Assembly (NCBI RefSeq): GCF_017254915.1
Contig: NZ_JAFKCT010000016.1
Location: 1 to 56,661, forward strand
From: Algoriphagus oliviformis
GTDB lineage: Bacteria; Bacteroidota; Bacteroidia; Cytophagales; Cyclobacteriaceae
Length of the DNA stretch: 56,661 nucleotides
Direction: 5' to 3'
Shown: in pieces, positions 7,061 through 16,651 of the stretch
How positions within the stretch are numbered: position 1 is the first letter of the stretch
Layout: each line of letters begins with the position of its first letter
Program-made: the position numbers and the translations under genes
The notes under the pieces: model-generated
The model's database searches: none
Told to the model about the DNA's origin: nothing
The model's input: only the letters and a program-made list of their open reading frames with translations

Positions 7061-9913
7061 TCACTCCGCCCTTTCCCTTACTTTTCTGTAGTAAAACTCC
7101 AGCCTGTCCGCCAGGAGAGCCAGCCGGATGGGTTTGGTGAGGTAGTCGTTCATACCCGACTCCATGGCCTTCTTTTCGTCTTCTTCAAATACGTTGGCCG
7201 AAAGCCCGATGATCACCAGGTTTTCCTTGCCGGGCAGCGTTCTGATCTCTCGGGTGGCCTCCAGTCCATTTTTCAGGGGCATCTGCACATCCATCAAGAC
7301 CACGTCAAAATCCTGGTTTTTCACCTTTTCCACCGCCTCCACGCCATTGTGCGCCACTTCAAACTCAAAGCCCAGCTGCTGAAACATCAAAGTCATCAGC
7401 TGAAGATTCAGGTCGTTGTCCTCTGCCAAAAGAATCCGGAGCGGAAACTCCGTGCCCATCTCGCGGATATCCCGCCAGGTCAGCTCGTCGGTTTCCTGCG
7501 GGACTATATCCTGCTCCACCCTCTTGACGATGACGGAAAACTTAAAAACAGAGCCCTTGCCCAGTTCGCTGGAGATTTCCAGCTGCCCGCCCATCAGCTC
7601 CACGATCTTCTTTGCAATCGCCAAGCCCAGCCCCGTACCCTGATAAGCCCGCGTGTTGGAGGTCTCCACCTGGTAAAAAGGATCCGCGAGATGCTCCAAA
7701 TGCGCCTGAGGGATGCCGATGCCGGTATCCTCCACGCTGAACGTGAGAAACTGAAAAAATTCGTCAACTGAACTCAAATCCATCCTCACCCGCACCGCGC
7801 CACCTTCCGGCGTAAACTTGATCGCATTGCCGATCAGGTTCAGTAGGATTTGGTTGATTTTCCCCTTGTCTGCCTCCACCACGGTATGGTCAAACTCTCC
7901 GTAAGTCAGCTCCAGCTTGATTTTCTTTTTCCCAGCCAGCCCGGAGAGGATCTTCACCTGATCCTTCAGTTCCTCCACCGCGTCGAAGGTCACCGGAATG
8001 ATCTCGATCTTCCCCGATTCGATTTTTGAGTAGTCGAGGATGTCCCGGATGATGTTTAGCAGGGAGTTTCCTGAGTTTTTGATGATCTCGACGTACTGCT
8101 TTTGGATTCGGTTGAGGTTGGTGCTTTCCAGCAGGTCGATGATCCCCAGCAGCCCGTTCATGGGTGTGCGGATCTCGTGGCTCATGTTGGCGAGGAAGTC
8201 GGATTTGGCGCGGCTAGCCTGGTCAGCGGCGTTCATGGCTTCGACCAGGCCTTTCTCCCATATTTTCTGTCCGGTGATGTCCTTTGAGATGGACATGATC
8301 TGCTTTTCATCCAAGGGGAAAAATCGCATCTCATAGTGCTTGTCCCCCAGTGCCGTGTGCCATACCACGTCCATGGTCTGTATGCTGTTGGTGTCCCTGG
8401 CCCTCTTGAACGTCTTCACCACGGCGTCTGCCTGCCCATGTGGCACAAACTCCTCCAGAGACTTGCCCACGGTCAGTTTGGAAGCCTCCAGCAGGTTTTT
8501 TTTGTCCTGGACATGAAAGTCCAACACGACGCCCGCATTGTCATAGATGAAAATCGTGTCGGGTATATTGCTGATGAGGCTTCGTAGCCTGTTTTCGCTC
8601 TGCACGAGCTCCTGGCGCGCGAGAAACTGGGAGGTGATATCCGTGCCAATCCCCATGCCCCCGGAGAGCCTTCCTTGCTCGTCAAAAATCAGCTTTTCAA
8701 AGATCTTGATTCTGATTTTTTCGCCGTTGGGCTTCACGAAGTCATACTCCAGCTCGATCAGGTGCCTGCCTTCCGTCAGCGCCTTGACCGTCTCCTCCTT
8801 GACCAGATTGGCTTGGGCGTGGGTGGAACCAACCTTAAACGCATCAAAAAACTCCTGTCTCGTGTGTCCCAGTACTTCCTCTACTTCATCCGAGACCTTG
8901 GTAATCTCCCCGCGATGGTCATGAAAAAACACAAACCCCTTCATCTCCTGCAACAGGAGGTTTTGCTGGTCAAAGAGCCGGGATATTTCCTGTAGGTTTT
9001 CCTCCTGGACGCGGATGGAGTCCACATTCCCTTTGAGTGAAATGATAAAAAACGCCACGGTACCAATCAGAAGTACCACGATGCCTAGAAACAGCAGAAA
9101 ATAGGTGCTGTAGATCCCCGAAGTGAGGCCCTCCAGAGGCACGAGAAAAAGCAGGGAGGCCGCTGCATCCGAATTGGCATAGGAAAATGGATATTGCGCC
9201 AAGATACCGGAAAAGGACTCACCCTCCTTCAGCCATTCTACCTCATAAAAACCCTTCAGCCCGAGCCGGATATCGGATCTGACCCGGCTGAGATCAGTAT
9301 CATCGAGGATGACAGCTCCTTCTCTCGACCGCTGGCCTAGAGGAATAAGATCCGACTCGAAGAGCAGGTACTTTTCCCCTCCGGGATCGAGGTAGAAATT
9401 CGTCACATATTCCTTGCTATACGCTGGCACGTCCAGAGTGTACAGGATTCGGAAGCCCTCTTTTCCCGTAGCCAAAAGCTGGGAGCTTTCCACTTTGTTG
9501 GGAAAATCACCTTGATAGCGCTTTCGGATGAAATCGTTGGTGTCGGTCATCTCAAAGACCAAAATGGAATCCTTCATGTCCACGACCACCGAATCCATCA
9601 TTCCCGGATAGCTCGTAAACGTCCGCCGGACGATGACCGTAAACTCGTCCTTGAAATCGTCCTCATCCAGGTCTGGATCTTCCAAAAACGACACCAGTAT
9701 CTTGGACTCCTCTTTGAAGCGGTTGAGATCCACCTCCAATCCCCTGGCGGCCAGCTCGGTCTGGTTGATCAAAAATTCCCGACGGGAATCCATTTGGGAA
9801 AAATAGATGGCATTGAAGAAGCTGAAGCCCAAGGCAATCACCAGCACCACCAGCAGTGTCCCAGTGATGGAGATCATCCAAAAATTGGCGCGGCCAATGA
9901 GATTTTTTGCCAT
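7061..9913 (-). CDS. Hybrid histidine kinase with PAS domains
   Basis: This is a membrane sensor kinase of 950 residues. A first membrane segment (about 13-35) and a second near residue 290 enclose an extracytoplasmic sensor region. Two PAS-like domains follow (HDHRGEITKVSDEVEEVLG and IFIYDNAGVVLDF). Then come a HisKA domain with phospho-acceptor His579 (MSHEIRTPMNG), a HATPase domain (NLIGNAIKFT, DTGIGIP, GTGLGLAI) and a C-terminal receiver with phospho-acceptor Asp875 (VVLMDVQMP). A start at 9946 is possible, but the ATG at 9913 overlaps the upstream stop codon by one base (TGATG) and begins MAKNLIGRANFW. I chose it because it suggests coupling to the Cache lipoprotein gene. No separate DNA-binding regulator is adjacent. 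Confidence 0.93.
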   Translation of the reverse strand: MAKNLIGRANFWMISITGTLLVVLVIALGFSFFNAIYFSQMDSRREFLINQTELAARGLEVDLNRFKEESKILVSFLEDPDLDEDDFKDEFTVIVRRTFTSYPGMMDSVVVDMKDSILVFEMTDTNDFIRKRYQGDFPNKVESSQLLATGKEGFRILYTLDVPAYSKEYVTNFYLDPGGEKYLLFESDLIPLGQRSREGAVILDDTDLSRVRSDIRLGLKGFYEVEWLKEGESFSGILAQYPFSYANSDAAASLLFLVPLEGLTSGIYSTYFLLFLGIVVLLIGTVAFFIISLKGNVDSIRVQEENLQEISRLFDQQNLLLQEMKGFVFFHDHRGEITKVSDEVEEVLGHTRQEFFDAFKVGSTHAQANLVKEETVKALTEGRHLIELEYDFVKPNGEKIRIKIFEKLIFDEQGRLSGGMGIGTDITSQFLARQELVQSENRLRSLISNIPDTIFIYDNAGVVLDFHVQDKKNLLEASKLTVGKSLEEFVPHGQADAVVKTFKRARDTNSIQTMDVVWHTALGDKHYEMRFFPLDEKQIMSISKDITGQKIWEKGLVEAMNAADQASRAKSDFLANMSHEIRTPMNGLLGIIDLLESTNLNRIQKQYVEIIKNSGNSLLNIIRDILDYSKIESGKIEIIPVTFDAVEELKDQVKILSGLAGKKKIKLELTYGEFDHTVVEADKGKINQILLNLIGNAIKFTPEGGAVRVRMDLSSVDEFFQFLTFSVEDTGIGIPQAHLEHLADPFYQVETSNTRAYQGTGLGLAIAKKIVELMGGQLEISSELGKGSVFKFSVIVKRVEQDIVPQETDELTWRDIREMGTEFPLRILLAEDNDLNLQLMTLMFQQLGFEFEVAHNGVEAVEKVKNQDFDVVLMDVQMPLKNGLEATREIRTLPGKENLVIIGLSANVFEEDEKKAMESGMNDYLTKPIRLALLADRLEFYYRKVRERAE

Positions 9914-10926
9914 CAGTGATTGGGAAACACTTCTACAAGAAACCAATCCACTCCAACAAATGGCACGCAGATCGCCCAGTGGAGATTGGCTTCTTCCTGG
10001 AATTCAAACCTGTCCTTCTTCTCCAGCAGAAAATGCTGTGCCATCTCTCTCACTTCCCGGCTTTTGCTGCTGAACAGGTTGAAGTCGGAAATCCTAAAGT
10101 AGTCTGAATGGACCGTCTCACGGTACACGTGGTTTTTGAGCGGGGGCATGCTCAGGGATTCGATCGCTTCAGCTTTTCCCGCGACGATGTCACCTTTAGA
10201 GTTGACCAGAATAAACTCCCCCTCCACCGAGTCTAGGTAGTGTTGGATGATATCGCTGACGGTGTAGTCCACGCCAAGCACGGCAAAAAGCTCATCCCCG
10301 TCATAGATGGGATGCACCAGGGAAAGAATCCAGCCTTTGCCGGCCGGATCTACATACGCCTCCGGTATCCATACCAGGCCCTTGGAAGGATTGTGGTCGA
10401 AATCCGCTTCATAATAGAAATTGAAGGCCGTCACGTCCAAGTTGATATCGACGATATTCCTCACATCATAGGTAGGATATACCCTGCTTACCTGCATGGA
10501 AGAGTTGGAGTAGATCTGCACGGCCATGGGGTTTCGCCTCATGAACGCCGCAAAAACACTGTCCAGAAAATTGGTGAGGACGACCTGTTCTTCCGCCTTT
10601 TTGCGGTCAGGAGTCGAGTTGAGCAAGATCACCGAGCTGAGGGAAGAGTCCTGCCCGGGCAGGTTGGTGGAAATGCCTCCCACAAATCGATAAGGACTAG
10701 GCCGGGAGTGCTCCCTAATGGAATCCTTCCTGGTCAGGAGATATTCATAGTAGTGCGCGACGGTGTCCAGGTCCTCGGCCAGAGCGCCTCCCTGCTGCAC
10801 CATCCTCTTTATCAATAGCTCCAGCTTTTGAAAATTCTCCTCCGGGATCTCCTCTTCCGGGGCACTACAGCCCATCACCAAGGCGATCATGGCAAGAACA
10901 AAAAAGCGTACTCTAAAAAGACGCAT
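9913..10926 (-). CDS. Cache-type sensor lipoprotein
   Basis: This is a 337-residue lipoprotein: leader residues 1-19 end in VMGC, so Cys20 would be lipidated. The body resembles a double-Cache/PDC ligand-binding domain, best seen in ILSLVHPIYDGDELFAVLGV followed by DYTV, the usual membrane-proximal Cache ending. That fold normally forms the extracytoplasmic half of kinases and chemoreceptors. Here it is free-standing and lipid-anchored. Its stop codon overlaps the start of the hybrid kinase gene. I infer that it presents a ligand, or a ligand-bound state, to that kinase. The ligand is unknown. It lies 23 bases downstream of the 79-residue gene and is probably in one operon with it. Confidence 0.8.
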   Translation of the reverse strand: MRLFRVRFFVLAMIALVMGCSAPEEEIPEENFQKLELLIKRMVQQGGALAEDLDTVAHYYEYLLTRKDSIREHSRPSPYRFVGGISTNLPGQDSSLSSVILLNSTPDRKKAEEQVVLTNFLDSVFAAFMRRNPMAVQIYSNSSMQVSRVYPTYDVRNIVDINLDVTAFNFYYEADFDHNPSKGLVWIPEAYVDPAGKGWILSLVHPIYDGDELFAVLGVDYTVSDIIQHYLDSVEGEFILVNSKGDIVAGKAEAIESLSMPPLKNHVYRETVHSDYFRISDFNLFSSKSREVREMAQHFLLEKKDRFEFQEEANLHWAICVPFVGVDWFLVEVFPNH

Positions 10927-10949
10927 GTGTCAATCCGTTTTCAGGGAAA

Positions 10950-11189
10950 TTAGAGATTTTCCAGCTGCGAACGAAAAGATCTTCCCATTTCGTCAAATCT
11001 CTCCTTTACTTTTTCAAAAAATTGACCCTCGAGAAATGCGTCCAAATCCTGCTCCTCCACTACATCAAGTTCGCTGAGCTTGAAGGTCTGCTCCATCGGC
11101 CCCAGCTCATACTTGAGGATATACTTGTTGTTCCAGGAGAAAATGCTCACGCGCACTTCCTCCCGGGTCATTTCCTTGACTACCCTCAT
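10950..11189 (-). CDS. Small conserved-looking protein of unknown function
   Basis: This is a 79-residue soluble protein with no signal peptide or membrane segment. It is rich in charged residues, with a strand-like first half (VSIFSWNNKYILKYELG) and a helical second half. I do not recognise a family with confidence. It overlaps the upstream OsmC gene by four bases (ATGA on the minus strand), which argues strongly that it is translated. It lies between the OsmC gene and the Cache lipoprotein/kinase pair. Confidence 0.75.
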   Translation of the reverse strand: MRVVKEMTREEVRVSIFSWNNKYILKYELGPMEQTFKLSELDVVEEQDLDAFLEGQFFEKVKERFDEMGRSFRSQLENL

Positions 11190-11605
11190 TCCGGCTTTTT
11201 GACTACGGACTTGTAGGTGATGTTGGACTTCAGCGAGGAAGCCACGGAGCAGTATTTGTCCACGGAGAGCGCCACGACCTTGGCAAATTCCTCCTCGGTA
11301 GCATTGGGCGACACCAGCACAAAAGTCAGCTCAATGTCGGTGAAAAAGGCCGGCACGCCGTCGTTTCGGACACCTTCCACTTCCACGTAGAAGTCGACGA
11401 TCTCCCTGCGCTTTTTCTTCATCATCAGTACGGCATCCACAGATGCGCAGCCTCCCAAAGCAGAAAGCAGCAAATCCATTGGGGATTGGGCTTTCTTGTG
11501 CTCGGGGTCATACATGTCGATGTTGACCAGGTTACCCTGCAGGTTGAGGGCTTCATACTCCATATCCGCCTTCATGCGGACGGTGACATTTCGCTTATTT
11601 GCCAT
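11186..11605 (-). CDS. OsmC/Ohr-family protein
   Basis: This is a 139-residue cytoplasmic protein of the OsmC superfamily. It has the family core LLLSALGGCASVDAVLMMKKK, with the conserved Cys in a helix, and the C-terminal LSVDKYCSVASSLKSNITY with the second conserved Cys. In OsmC and Ohr these two cysteines reduce organic hydroperoxides. This branch is often annotated only as OsmC family, and its substrate is unknown. It heads the apparent operon OsmC - 79-aa protein - Cache lipoprotein - hybrid kinase. The gap to icmF upstream is about 160 bases and carries degenerate ATTTACGA-type repeats. Confidence 0.9.
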   Translation of the reverse strand: MANKRNVTVRMKADMEYEALNLQGNLVNIDMYDPEHKKAQSPMDLLLSALGGCASVDAVLMMKKKRREIVDFYVEVEGVRNDGVPAFFTDIELTFVLVSPNATEEEFAKVVALSVDKYCSVASSLKSNITYKSVVKKPE

Positions 11606-11767
11606 TGTTAGAATTACGATTTGCGATTTACGAAATACGAGGTCGTTTCATCTTCTGAGCATAAAGCCGAAGCCGCCGACCTCACACCCGCATTTCTTTT
11701 TGGTTCTCAATTATTGTTTCAGCTCAGCAATTTTCAAATTTTGCAATATTTCAATTTTTCAATCCCA

Positions 11768-14700
11768 TCACATATTCCTTCTATACTGCCCCCCCACTTC
11801 ATAGAGCGCGTGGGTGATCTGTCCCAAAGAGCATCGCTTGGAAGCCTCCATGAGCTGGGTGAAGACGTTTTCGTTTTTCACGGCCGCATTTTGGAGCTCC
11901 TTGAGCAGCTCTGTCTCCAAACCTTCGTAGGTCTGATGTAAGTTCCTCAGCGTCTCGATTTGGGCTTCTTTTTCGTCCGGATTGGCGCGGATGACTTCAC
12001 CCGGCGTGACTGTGGGCGAGCCCTCGGAAGAAAGAAAGGTATTGACCCCGATGATCGGGAACTCTCCGGTGTGCTTCAGCATCTCGTAGTGCAGGCTTTC
12101 CTCCTGGATTTTGCCCCGCTGATACATGGTCTCCATCGCGCCGAGTACACCTCCCCGCTCGGTAATCCGGTCAAATTCCACATAGACGGCTTCCTCCACC
12201 AAGTCAGTCAGCTCCTCGATAATGAAGGCTCCCTGTAGCGGATTCTCGTTTTTCGCCAGACCCAATTCTTTATTGATAATCAACTGGATCGCCATCGCAC
12301 GACGAACGGATGCTTCAGTAGGCGTGGTGATTGCCTCGTCATAGGCATTGGTATGGAGCGAGTTGCAGTTGTCATAGATCGCATAGAGTGCCTGCAGCGT
12401 GGTACGGATGTCGTTGAAGTCGATCTCCTGCGCGTGTAGGGAGCGGCCGGAAGTCTGGATGTGGTACTTCAGCATCTGCGAGCGCTCGTTGGCGCCGTAC
12501 TTCAGCTTCATGGCTTTGGCCCAGATCCTTCTGGCCACGCGACCGATCACTGCATATTCTGGATCGACTCCGTTGGAGAAAAAGAAGGATAGGTTGGGCG
12601 CAAAGTCATTCACGTTCATGCCACGGGAGACGTAGTATTCCACGTAGGTAAACCCGTTGGAAAGCGTCAGCGCCAGCTGCGTGATGGGATTGGCTCCGGC
12701 CTCGGCGATATGATACCCGGAGATGGAGACCGAGTAGAAGTTTCGCACGTTCTGCTCGATGAAATACTGCTGCACGTCTCCCATCAGCCGGAGTGAAAAC
12801 TCCGTGGAAAAGATGCAGGTATTCTGCGCTTGGTCTTCTTTCAGGATATCCGCCTGCACTGTTCCCCGTACCTTGGAAACCGTGTCAGCTTTGATCTTTT
12901 CATACACCTCCAGCGGCAAGACTTGGTCGCCCGTCACACCGAGCAGCATCAGGCCAAGCCCGTTGTTTCCTTCTGGAATGGCTGCGTTGTATTTGGGTCT
13001 CTTCAGCCCTTTTTTCTTATAAATAGCCGTGATTTTCTCCTCCACCTCTTCTTCCAGTCCATTGGCTTTGATATAGACTTCGCATTGCTGATCTATGGCC
13101 GCATTCATGAAAAAGGCCGTCATCGTGGCCGCAGGGCCATTGATGGTCATGGACACCGAGGTCATGGGATCGACGAGGTTGAAGCCCGAATAGAGCTTTT
13201 TGGCATCGTCGAGGCAGCAGACGTTCACACCGGAGTTGCCGATCTTGCCATAGATATCGGGACGGTAGTCTGGGTCTTCGCCATAGAGGGTCACCGAGTC
13301 AAAAGCGGTGGAAAGGCGCTTCGCCGGCATACCGGCAGACACATAGTGAAAACGCTTGTTGGTACGCTCCGGACCGCCCTCACCTGCAAACATGCGGGTA
13401 GGGTCTTCTCCCTCTCTTTTGAAAGGAAAAACCCCAGCCGTGTACGGAAACTTCCCCGGCAAATTTTCCCGCAGTCCCCACTTCAGCAGCTCGCCCCAAG
13501 CCTCAAACTTGGGCAAAGCCACCTTGGAAACCCTCGAGTTGGAAAGGGAGGTCGAATAGGTTTTGATCTTGATTTCCTTGTCGCGAACCTTGAAGACGTA
13601 GAAATCCTCTCCATACTTGGCCGCCTCAGCGGGCCATTCTTCCAGCCACTTCTTGTTTTTGGGATCCAGGCTGAGCTCCACCTGGGCATACACTTCCTGG
13701 AGCTCCTTCACGAGTCGATCCGCATCAGCGACTCGCGCAGACTGGATGGTCTCGATGGATTTTTGGATGCTGTAGAGCTGCTGGGCGATTTCCTTTTGCT
13801 CCTCCACCCAAGCGTCGTAGCTCCGGTTGGTCTCGGTGATCTCGCTCAGGTAGCGGGTACGGGCGGGTGGGATGATGTAGATTTTCTCCGAACTGCCAGC
13901 GGCCAAGTCCGAGCTACTCTCCCATCCGTCAAACTTCTCGTTTACTTTTCCCATCACGGCACGGTAGAGCTGGTTCATGCCCGGATCATTAAACTGTGAG
14001 GCGATGGTGCCAAAGACGGGAATCTGCTCATCGGCGATATCCCAGAGGTTGTGGTTGCGCTTGTACTGCTTTTTCACATCGCGGATGGCGTCAAGCGCCC
14101 CACGCTTGTCAAACTTGTTGAGCGCGATCACATCGGCAAAGTCCAACATGTCGATCTTCTCCAACTGCGACGCGGCGCCATACTCCGGTGTCATCACGTA
14201 GAGCGACAGGTCGCTGTGCTCCGTGATCTCCGTATCGGACTGTCCGATCCCGGATGTCTCCAAGATGACCAGGTCATAGCCTGCCGCCTTCACCGTATCC
14301 ACGGCATCCTGCACGTATCGGGACAGGGCGAGATTGGACTGGCGAGTCGCCAGGGAGCGCATAAACACGCGGGGATGATGGATGGAATTCATCCGGATAC
14401 GGTCGCCGAGCAGTGCTCCACCGGTTTTTCTTTTGGATGGATCCACTGAAATGATTGCCAGCGTTTTATCTTCAAAATCAAGCAGAAATCTTCTGACCAA
14501 TTCATCGACTAGGGAAGACTTTCCGGCTCCTCCGGTTCCGGTGATCCCGAGCACGGGCGTGGTCGATTTTTTGCTTTGCTCCCGCACGGAGTCTAGTAGA
14601 GTAACGGACTTTTCCGGAAAGTTTTCAAAAGCGGAAATCGCCCGTGCGACGTGTTCTTTGTGTTCTTTTCCCAGGGAAAACCCCTCCGGCAGCTCATCTC

Positions 14701-15145
14701 CCACTGCGAAATCACAACGCTTCACCATGTCGTTGATCATGCCCTGCAATCCCATCGCGCGTCCGTCGTCGGGGGAATAGATGCGGGTGATGCCATAGCC
14801 ATGCAGCTCTTTGATCTCCTCGGGCAGGATGGTCCCCCCTCCTCCGCCAAAGATCTTTATGTGCGCAGCGCCCCGCTCGCCGAGTAGATCATACATGTAT
14901 TTGAAAAACTCCACGTGGCCGCCCTGATAGGAAGTGATGGCGATGGCCTGCACGTCTTCTTGGATCGCACAGTCCACGATCTCCTGCACGGAGCGGTTGT
15001 GGCCAAGGTGGATCACCTCGCAGCCCGTGGACTGGATGATCCTTCGCATGATGTTGATCGCCGCGTCGTGCCCGTCAAAAAGCGACGCTGCGGTGACGAT
15101 ACGGATGTGGTTTTGGGGCTTGTACACCTCAGTAGGGAAAGTCAT
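11768..15145 (-). CDS. icmF: Fused isobutyryl-CoA mutase IcmF
   Basis: This adenosylcobalamin enzyme interconverts isobutyryl-CoA and n-butyryl-CoA and carries its own G-protein chaperone. The 1125 residues are arranged as in IcmF. The B12-binding domain (about 10-135) has DGHDAA with axial His26 and GGGGGTI. The MeaB-like GTPase (about 195-410) has GITGTGGAGKSS and NKFD. The mutase barrel follows. Two specificity positions can be read: GVFPF places Phe573 where methylmalonyl-CoA mutase has Tyr89, and KEDQAQNTCIF places Gln774 where it has Arg207. Both favour isobutyryl-CoA over methylmalonyl-CoA. I prefer the ATG at 15145 (MTFPTEVYK) to an upstream one at 15187. It is divergent from the sugar porter gene. 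Confidence 0.93.
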   Translation of the reverse strand: MTFPTEVYKPQNHIRIVTAASLFDGHDAAINIMRRIIQSTGCEVIHLGHNRSVQEIVDCAIQEDVQAIAITSYQGGHVEFFKYMYDLLGERGAAHIKIFGGGGGTILPEEIKELHGYGITRIYSPDDGRAMGLQGMINDMVKRCDFAVGDELPEGFSLGKEHKEHVARAISAFENFPEKSVTLLDSVREQSKKSTTPVLGITGTGGAGKSSLVDELVRRFLLDFEDKTLAIISVDPSKRKTGGALLGDRIRMNSIHHPRVFMRSLATRQSNLALSRYVQDAVDTVKAAGYDLVILETSGIGQSDTEITEHSDLSLYVMTPEYGAASQLEKIDMLDFADVIALNKFDKRGALDAIRDVKKQYKRNHNLWDIADEQIPVFGTIASQFNDPGMNQLYRAVMGKVNEKFDGWESSSDLAAGSSEKIYIIPPARTRYLSEITETNRSYDAWVEEQKEIAQQLYSIQKSIETIQSARVADADRLVKELQEVYAQVELSLDPKNKKWLEEWPAEAAKYGEDFYVFKVRDKEIKIKTYSTSLSNSRVSKVALPKFEAWGELLKWGLRENLPGKFPYTAGVFPFKREGEDPTRMFAGEGGPERTNKRFHYVSAGMPAKRLSTAFDSVTLYGEDPDYRPDIYGKIGNSGVNVCCLDDAKKLYSGFNLVDPMTSVSMTINGPAATMTAFFMNAAIDQQCEVYIKANGLEEEVEEKITAIYKKKGLKRPKYNAAIPEGNNGLGLMLLGVTGDQVLPLEVYEKIKADTVSKVRGTVQADILKEDQAQNTCIFSTEFSLRLMGDVQQYFIEQNVRNFYSVSISGYHIAEAGANPITQLALTLSNGFTYVEYYVSRGMNVNDFAPNLSFFFSNGVDPEYAVIGRVARRIWAKAMKLKYGANERSQMLKYHIQTSGRSLHAQEIDFNDIRTTLQALYAIYDNCNSLHTNAYDEAITTPTEASVRRAMAIQLIINKELGLAKNENPLQGAFIIEELTDLVEEAVYVEFDRITERGGVLGAMETMYQRGKIQEESLHYEMLKHTGEFPIIGVNTFLSSEGSPTVTPGEVIRANPDEKEAQIETLRNLHQTYEGLETELLKELQNAAVKNENVFTQLMEASKRCSLGQITHALYEVGGQYRRNM

Positions 15146-15222
15146 ATTTTTGGGTCTATGGTAGCCGATTGGAAGAAACAGGGGCAAAAGAAAAGCCTGG
15201 AATGTGCCTGTTTTAATGCCCG

Positions 15223-15230
15223 CGAATATA
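15223..15230 (-). promoter_or_regulatory. Possible -7 box for icmF
   Basis: Read on the minus strand the sequence is TATATTCG, seven of eight matches to the Bacteroidota TAnnTTTG box, about 80 bases upstream of the icmF start. I see no clear -33 TTG, so this is weak. Confidence 0.3.
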
Positions 15231-15252
15231 AGAAAATTAAGGGGAGCGGGGT

Positions 15253-15282
15253 TTTGAATTGTGATCCTTCTCCTTAGTTTAG
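15253..15282 (+). promoter_or_regulatory. Possible promoter of the sugar porter operon
   Basis: TTTG at 15253-15256 and TAGTTTAG at 15275-15282 are separated by 18 bases. This resembles the Bacteroidota -33/-7 promoter with two mismatches in the -7 box, and it lies 25 bases upstream of the ATG. Confidence 0.4.
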
Positions 15283-15307
15283 TGAAACAATAGTCCCAAA
15301 ATCCCCC

Positions 15308-16651
15308 ATGCCTTCCAATAGATACGCCTTTTTCGTTTCCATCACAGCCGCTTTGGGCGGCTTTTTATTTGGCTTTGATACAGCCGTCATCTCGGGCGCC
15401 GAGCGCGACATCCAGGAAGTCTGGCAGCTCAGCGACTGGATGCACGGACTAGCCATTGCCTCGGCGCTATATGGCACAGTGATCGGCGCGCTTTTTGGCG
15501 GGATCCCCGCCGACAAGTGGGGCAGGAAGCAAAGTCTCCTGTGGATCGGCGTCTTCTACCTCGTGTCCGCGCTGGGATCGGCTCTCGCCTGGGACTTCAC
15601 CTCTTTTACCCTGTTTCGATTTTTGGGCGGCCTGGGAGTAGGCGCCTCCTCGGTGGTCGCCCCGATGTACATCTCCGAGATCGCACCTGCCAAAAACCGC
15701 GGTCTCCTGGTTGCCTTGTACCAGTTCAACATCGTCTTTGGGATCGTGATGGCCTACCTGTCCAACTACCTGATCGGTACCGCCGGGTTGGCAGAGGACT
15801 GGCGCTGGATGCTGGGAGTCGAGGGTATCCCCGCGTTGATCTATAGTGTGATGATTTTCCGGATCCCCGAGAGCCCACGCTGGCTTATTGCTAAGTTCAA
15901 CGACTTGGACAAAGCCCGGGAGATCCTCAGCAAGACCGACTCTGAGGGCGTGGACGAAGCGATTCGCCTGGCTCTGGAGGAGGAAAAAAGCATGAAGCAA
16001 AAGGCAGGTTTCGGAACGCTGTTCTCAAAACGGTTCTTCTCCAGCACCATGCTGGCAGTGATGATCGCCTTTTTCAACCAAGTCTCCGGCATCAACGCGA
16101 TCATCTACTTTGCCCCCAGGATCTTTGAAATGGCCGGGATTTCGACAGAGAGCGCCTTGATCTCCACCGTAGGGATCGGCTTGATCAACCTGTTTGCGAC
16201 CTTTCTTGGCCTCTACCTCATCGACAGGCTTGGCAGAAAAGTCCTCATGTACATCGGCTCTTTGGGTTACATCATCTCGCTTTCCCTGATGGCCTACAAC
16301 TTCCTCGGTCCGGGCATTCCGGGTTTTTGGCTGCCGATCTTCGTCTTTGGCTTCATCGCCTCGCATGCCGTGGGACAGGGCGCGGTGATCTGGGTCTTTA
16401 TCTCCGAGATGTTTCCCAACGAGCTGCGTGCCTATGGACAGTCCCTGGGATCGTTTACCCACTGGATTCTTGCCGCGCTTATCGCCAACGTTTTTCCCTT
16501 CTTTGCCAACAGTTTTGGTCCGGGCTATATCTTCGCGTTTTTCTGCGCGATGATGGTCTGGCAGCTGCTCTGGGTGATGTTTAAGATGCCTGAGACCAAA
16601 GGCCGCTCGCTGGAGGAAATTCAAAAAGACTTACAAAAAAGCCATGCGTGA
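15308..16651 (+). CDS. MFS sugar porter
   Basis: This is a 447-residue inner-membrane proton/sugar symporter of the sugar porter branch of the major facilitator superfamily, with about twelve membrane helices. Family signatures are GGFLFGFDTAVISG in helix 1, GGIPADKWGRKQSL (the RxGRK/R loop), the PESPRWL motif near residue 190, NQVSGINAIIYFAP in helix 7, IDRLGRK, and the C-terminal PETKGRSLEEIQ. These match XylE/GLUT-type carriers. The substrate cannot be read, but the gene overlaps a fructokinase-like gene by eight bases, so fructose or another hexose, taken up and then phosphorylated, is the best inference. Confidence 0.95.
   Translation: MPSNRYAFFVSITAALGGFLFGFDTAVISGAERDIQEVWQLSDWMHGLAIASALYGTVIGALFGGIPADKWGRKQSLLWIGVFYLVSALGSALAWDFTSFTLFRFLGGLGVGASSVVAPMYISEIAPAKNRGLLVALYQFNIVFGIVMAYLSNYLIGTAGLAEDWRWMLGVEGIPALIYSVMIFRIPESPRWLIAKFNDLDKAREILSKTDSEGVDEAIRLALEEEKSMKQKAGFGTLFSKRFFSSTMLAVMIAFFNQVSGINAIIYFAPRIFEMAGISTESALISTVGIGLINLFATFLGLYLIDRLGRKVLMYIGSLGYIISLSLMAYNFLGPGIPGFWLPIFVFGFIASHAVGQGAVIWVFISEMFPNELRAYGQSLGSFTHWILAALIANVFPFFANSFGPGYIFAFFCAMMVWQLLWVMFKMPETKGRSLEEIQKDLQKSHA

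Noticed and set aside
9914..9946. Upstream kinase start adding eleven residues
   Set aside because: It would overlap the lipoprotein gene by 34 bases; the ATG at 9913 overlaps only the stop codon and keeps the usual membrane start.
12830..13999. 389-codon open frame on the plus strand opposite icmF
   Set aside because: It lies wholly inside the antisense strand of a well-supported B12 mutase gene, has no family character and arises from GC-rich codon structure.
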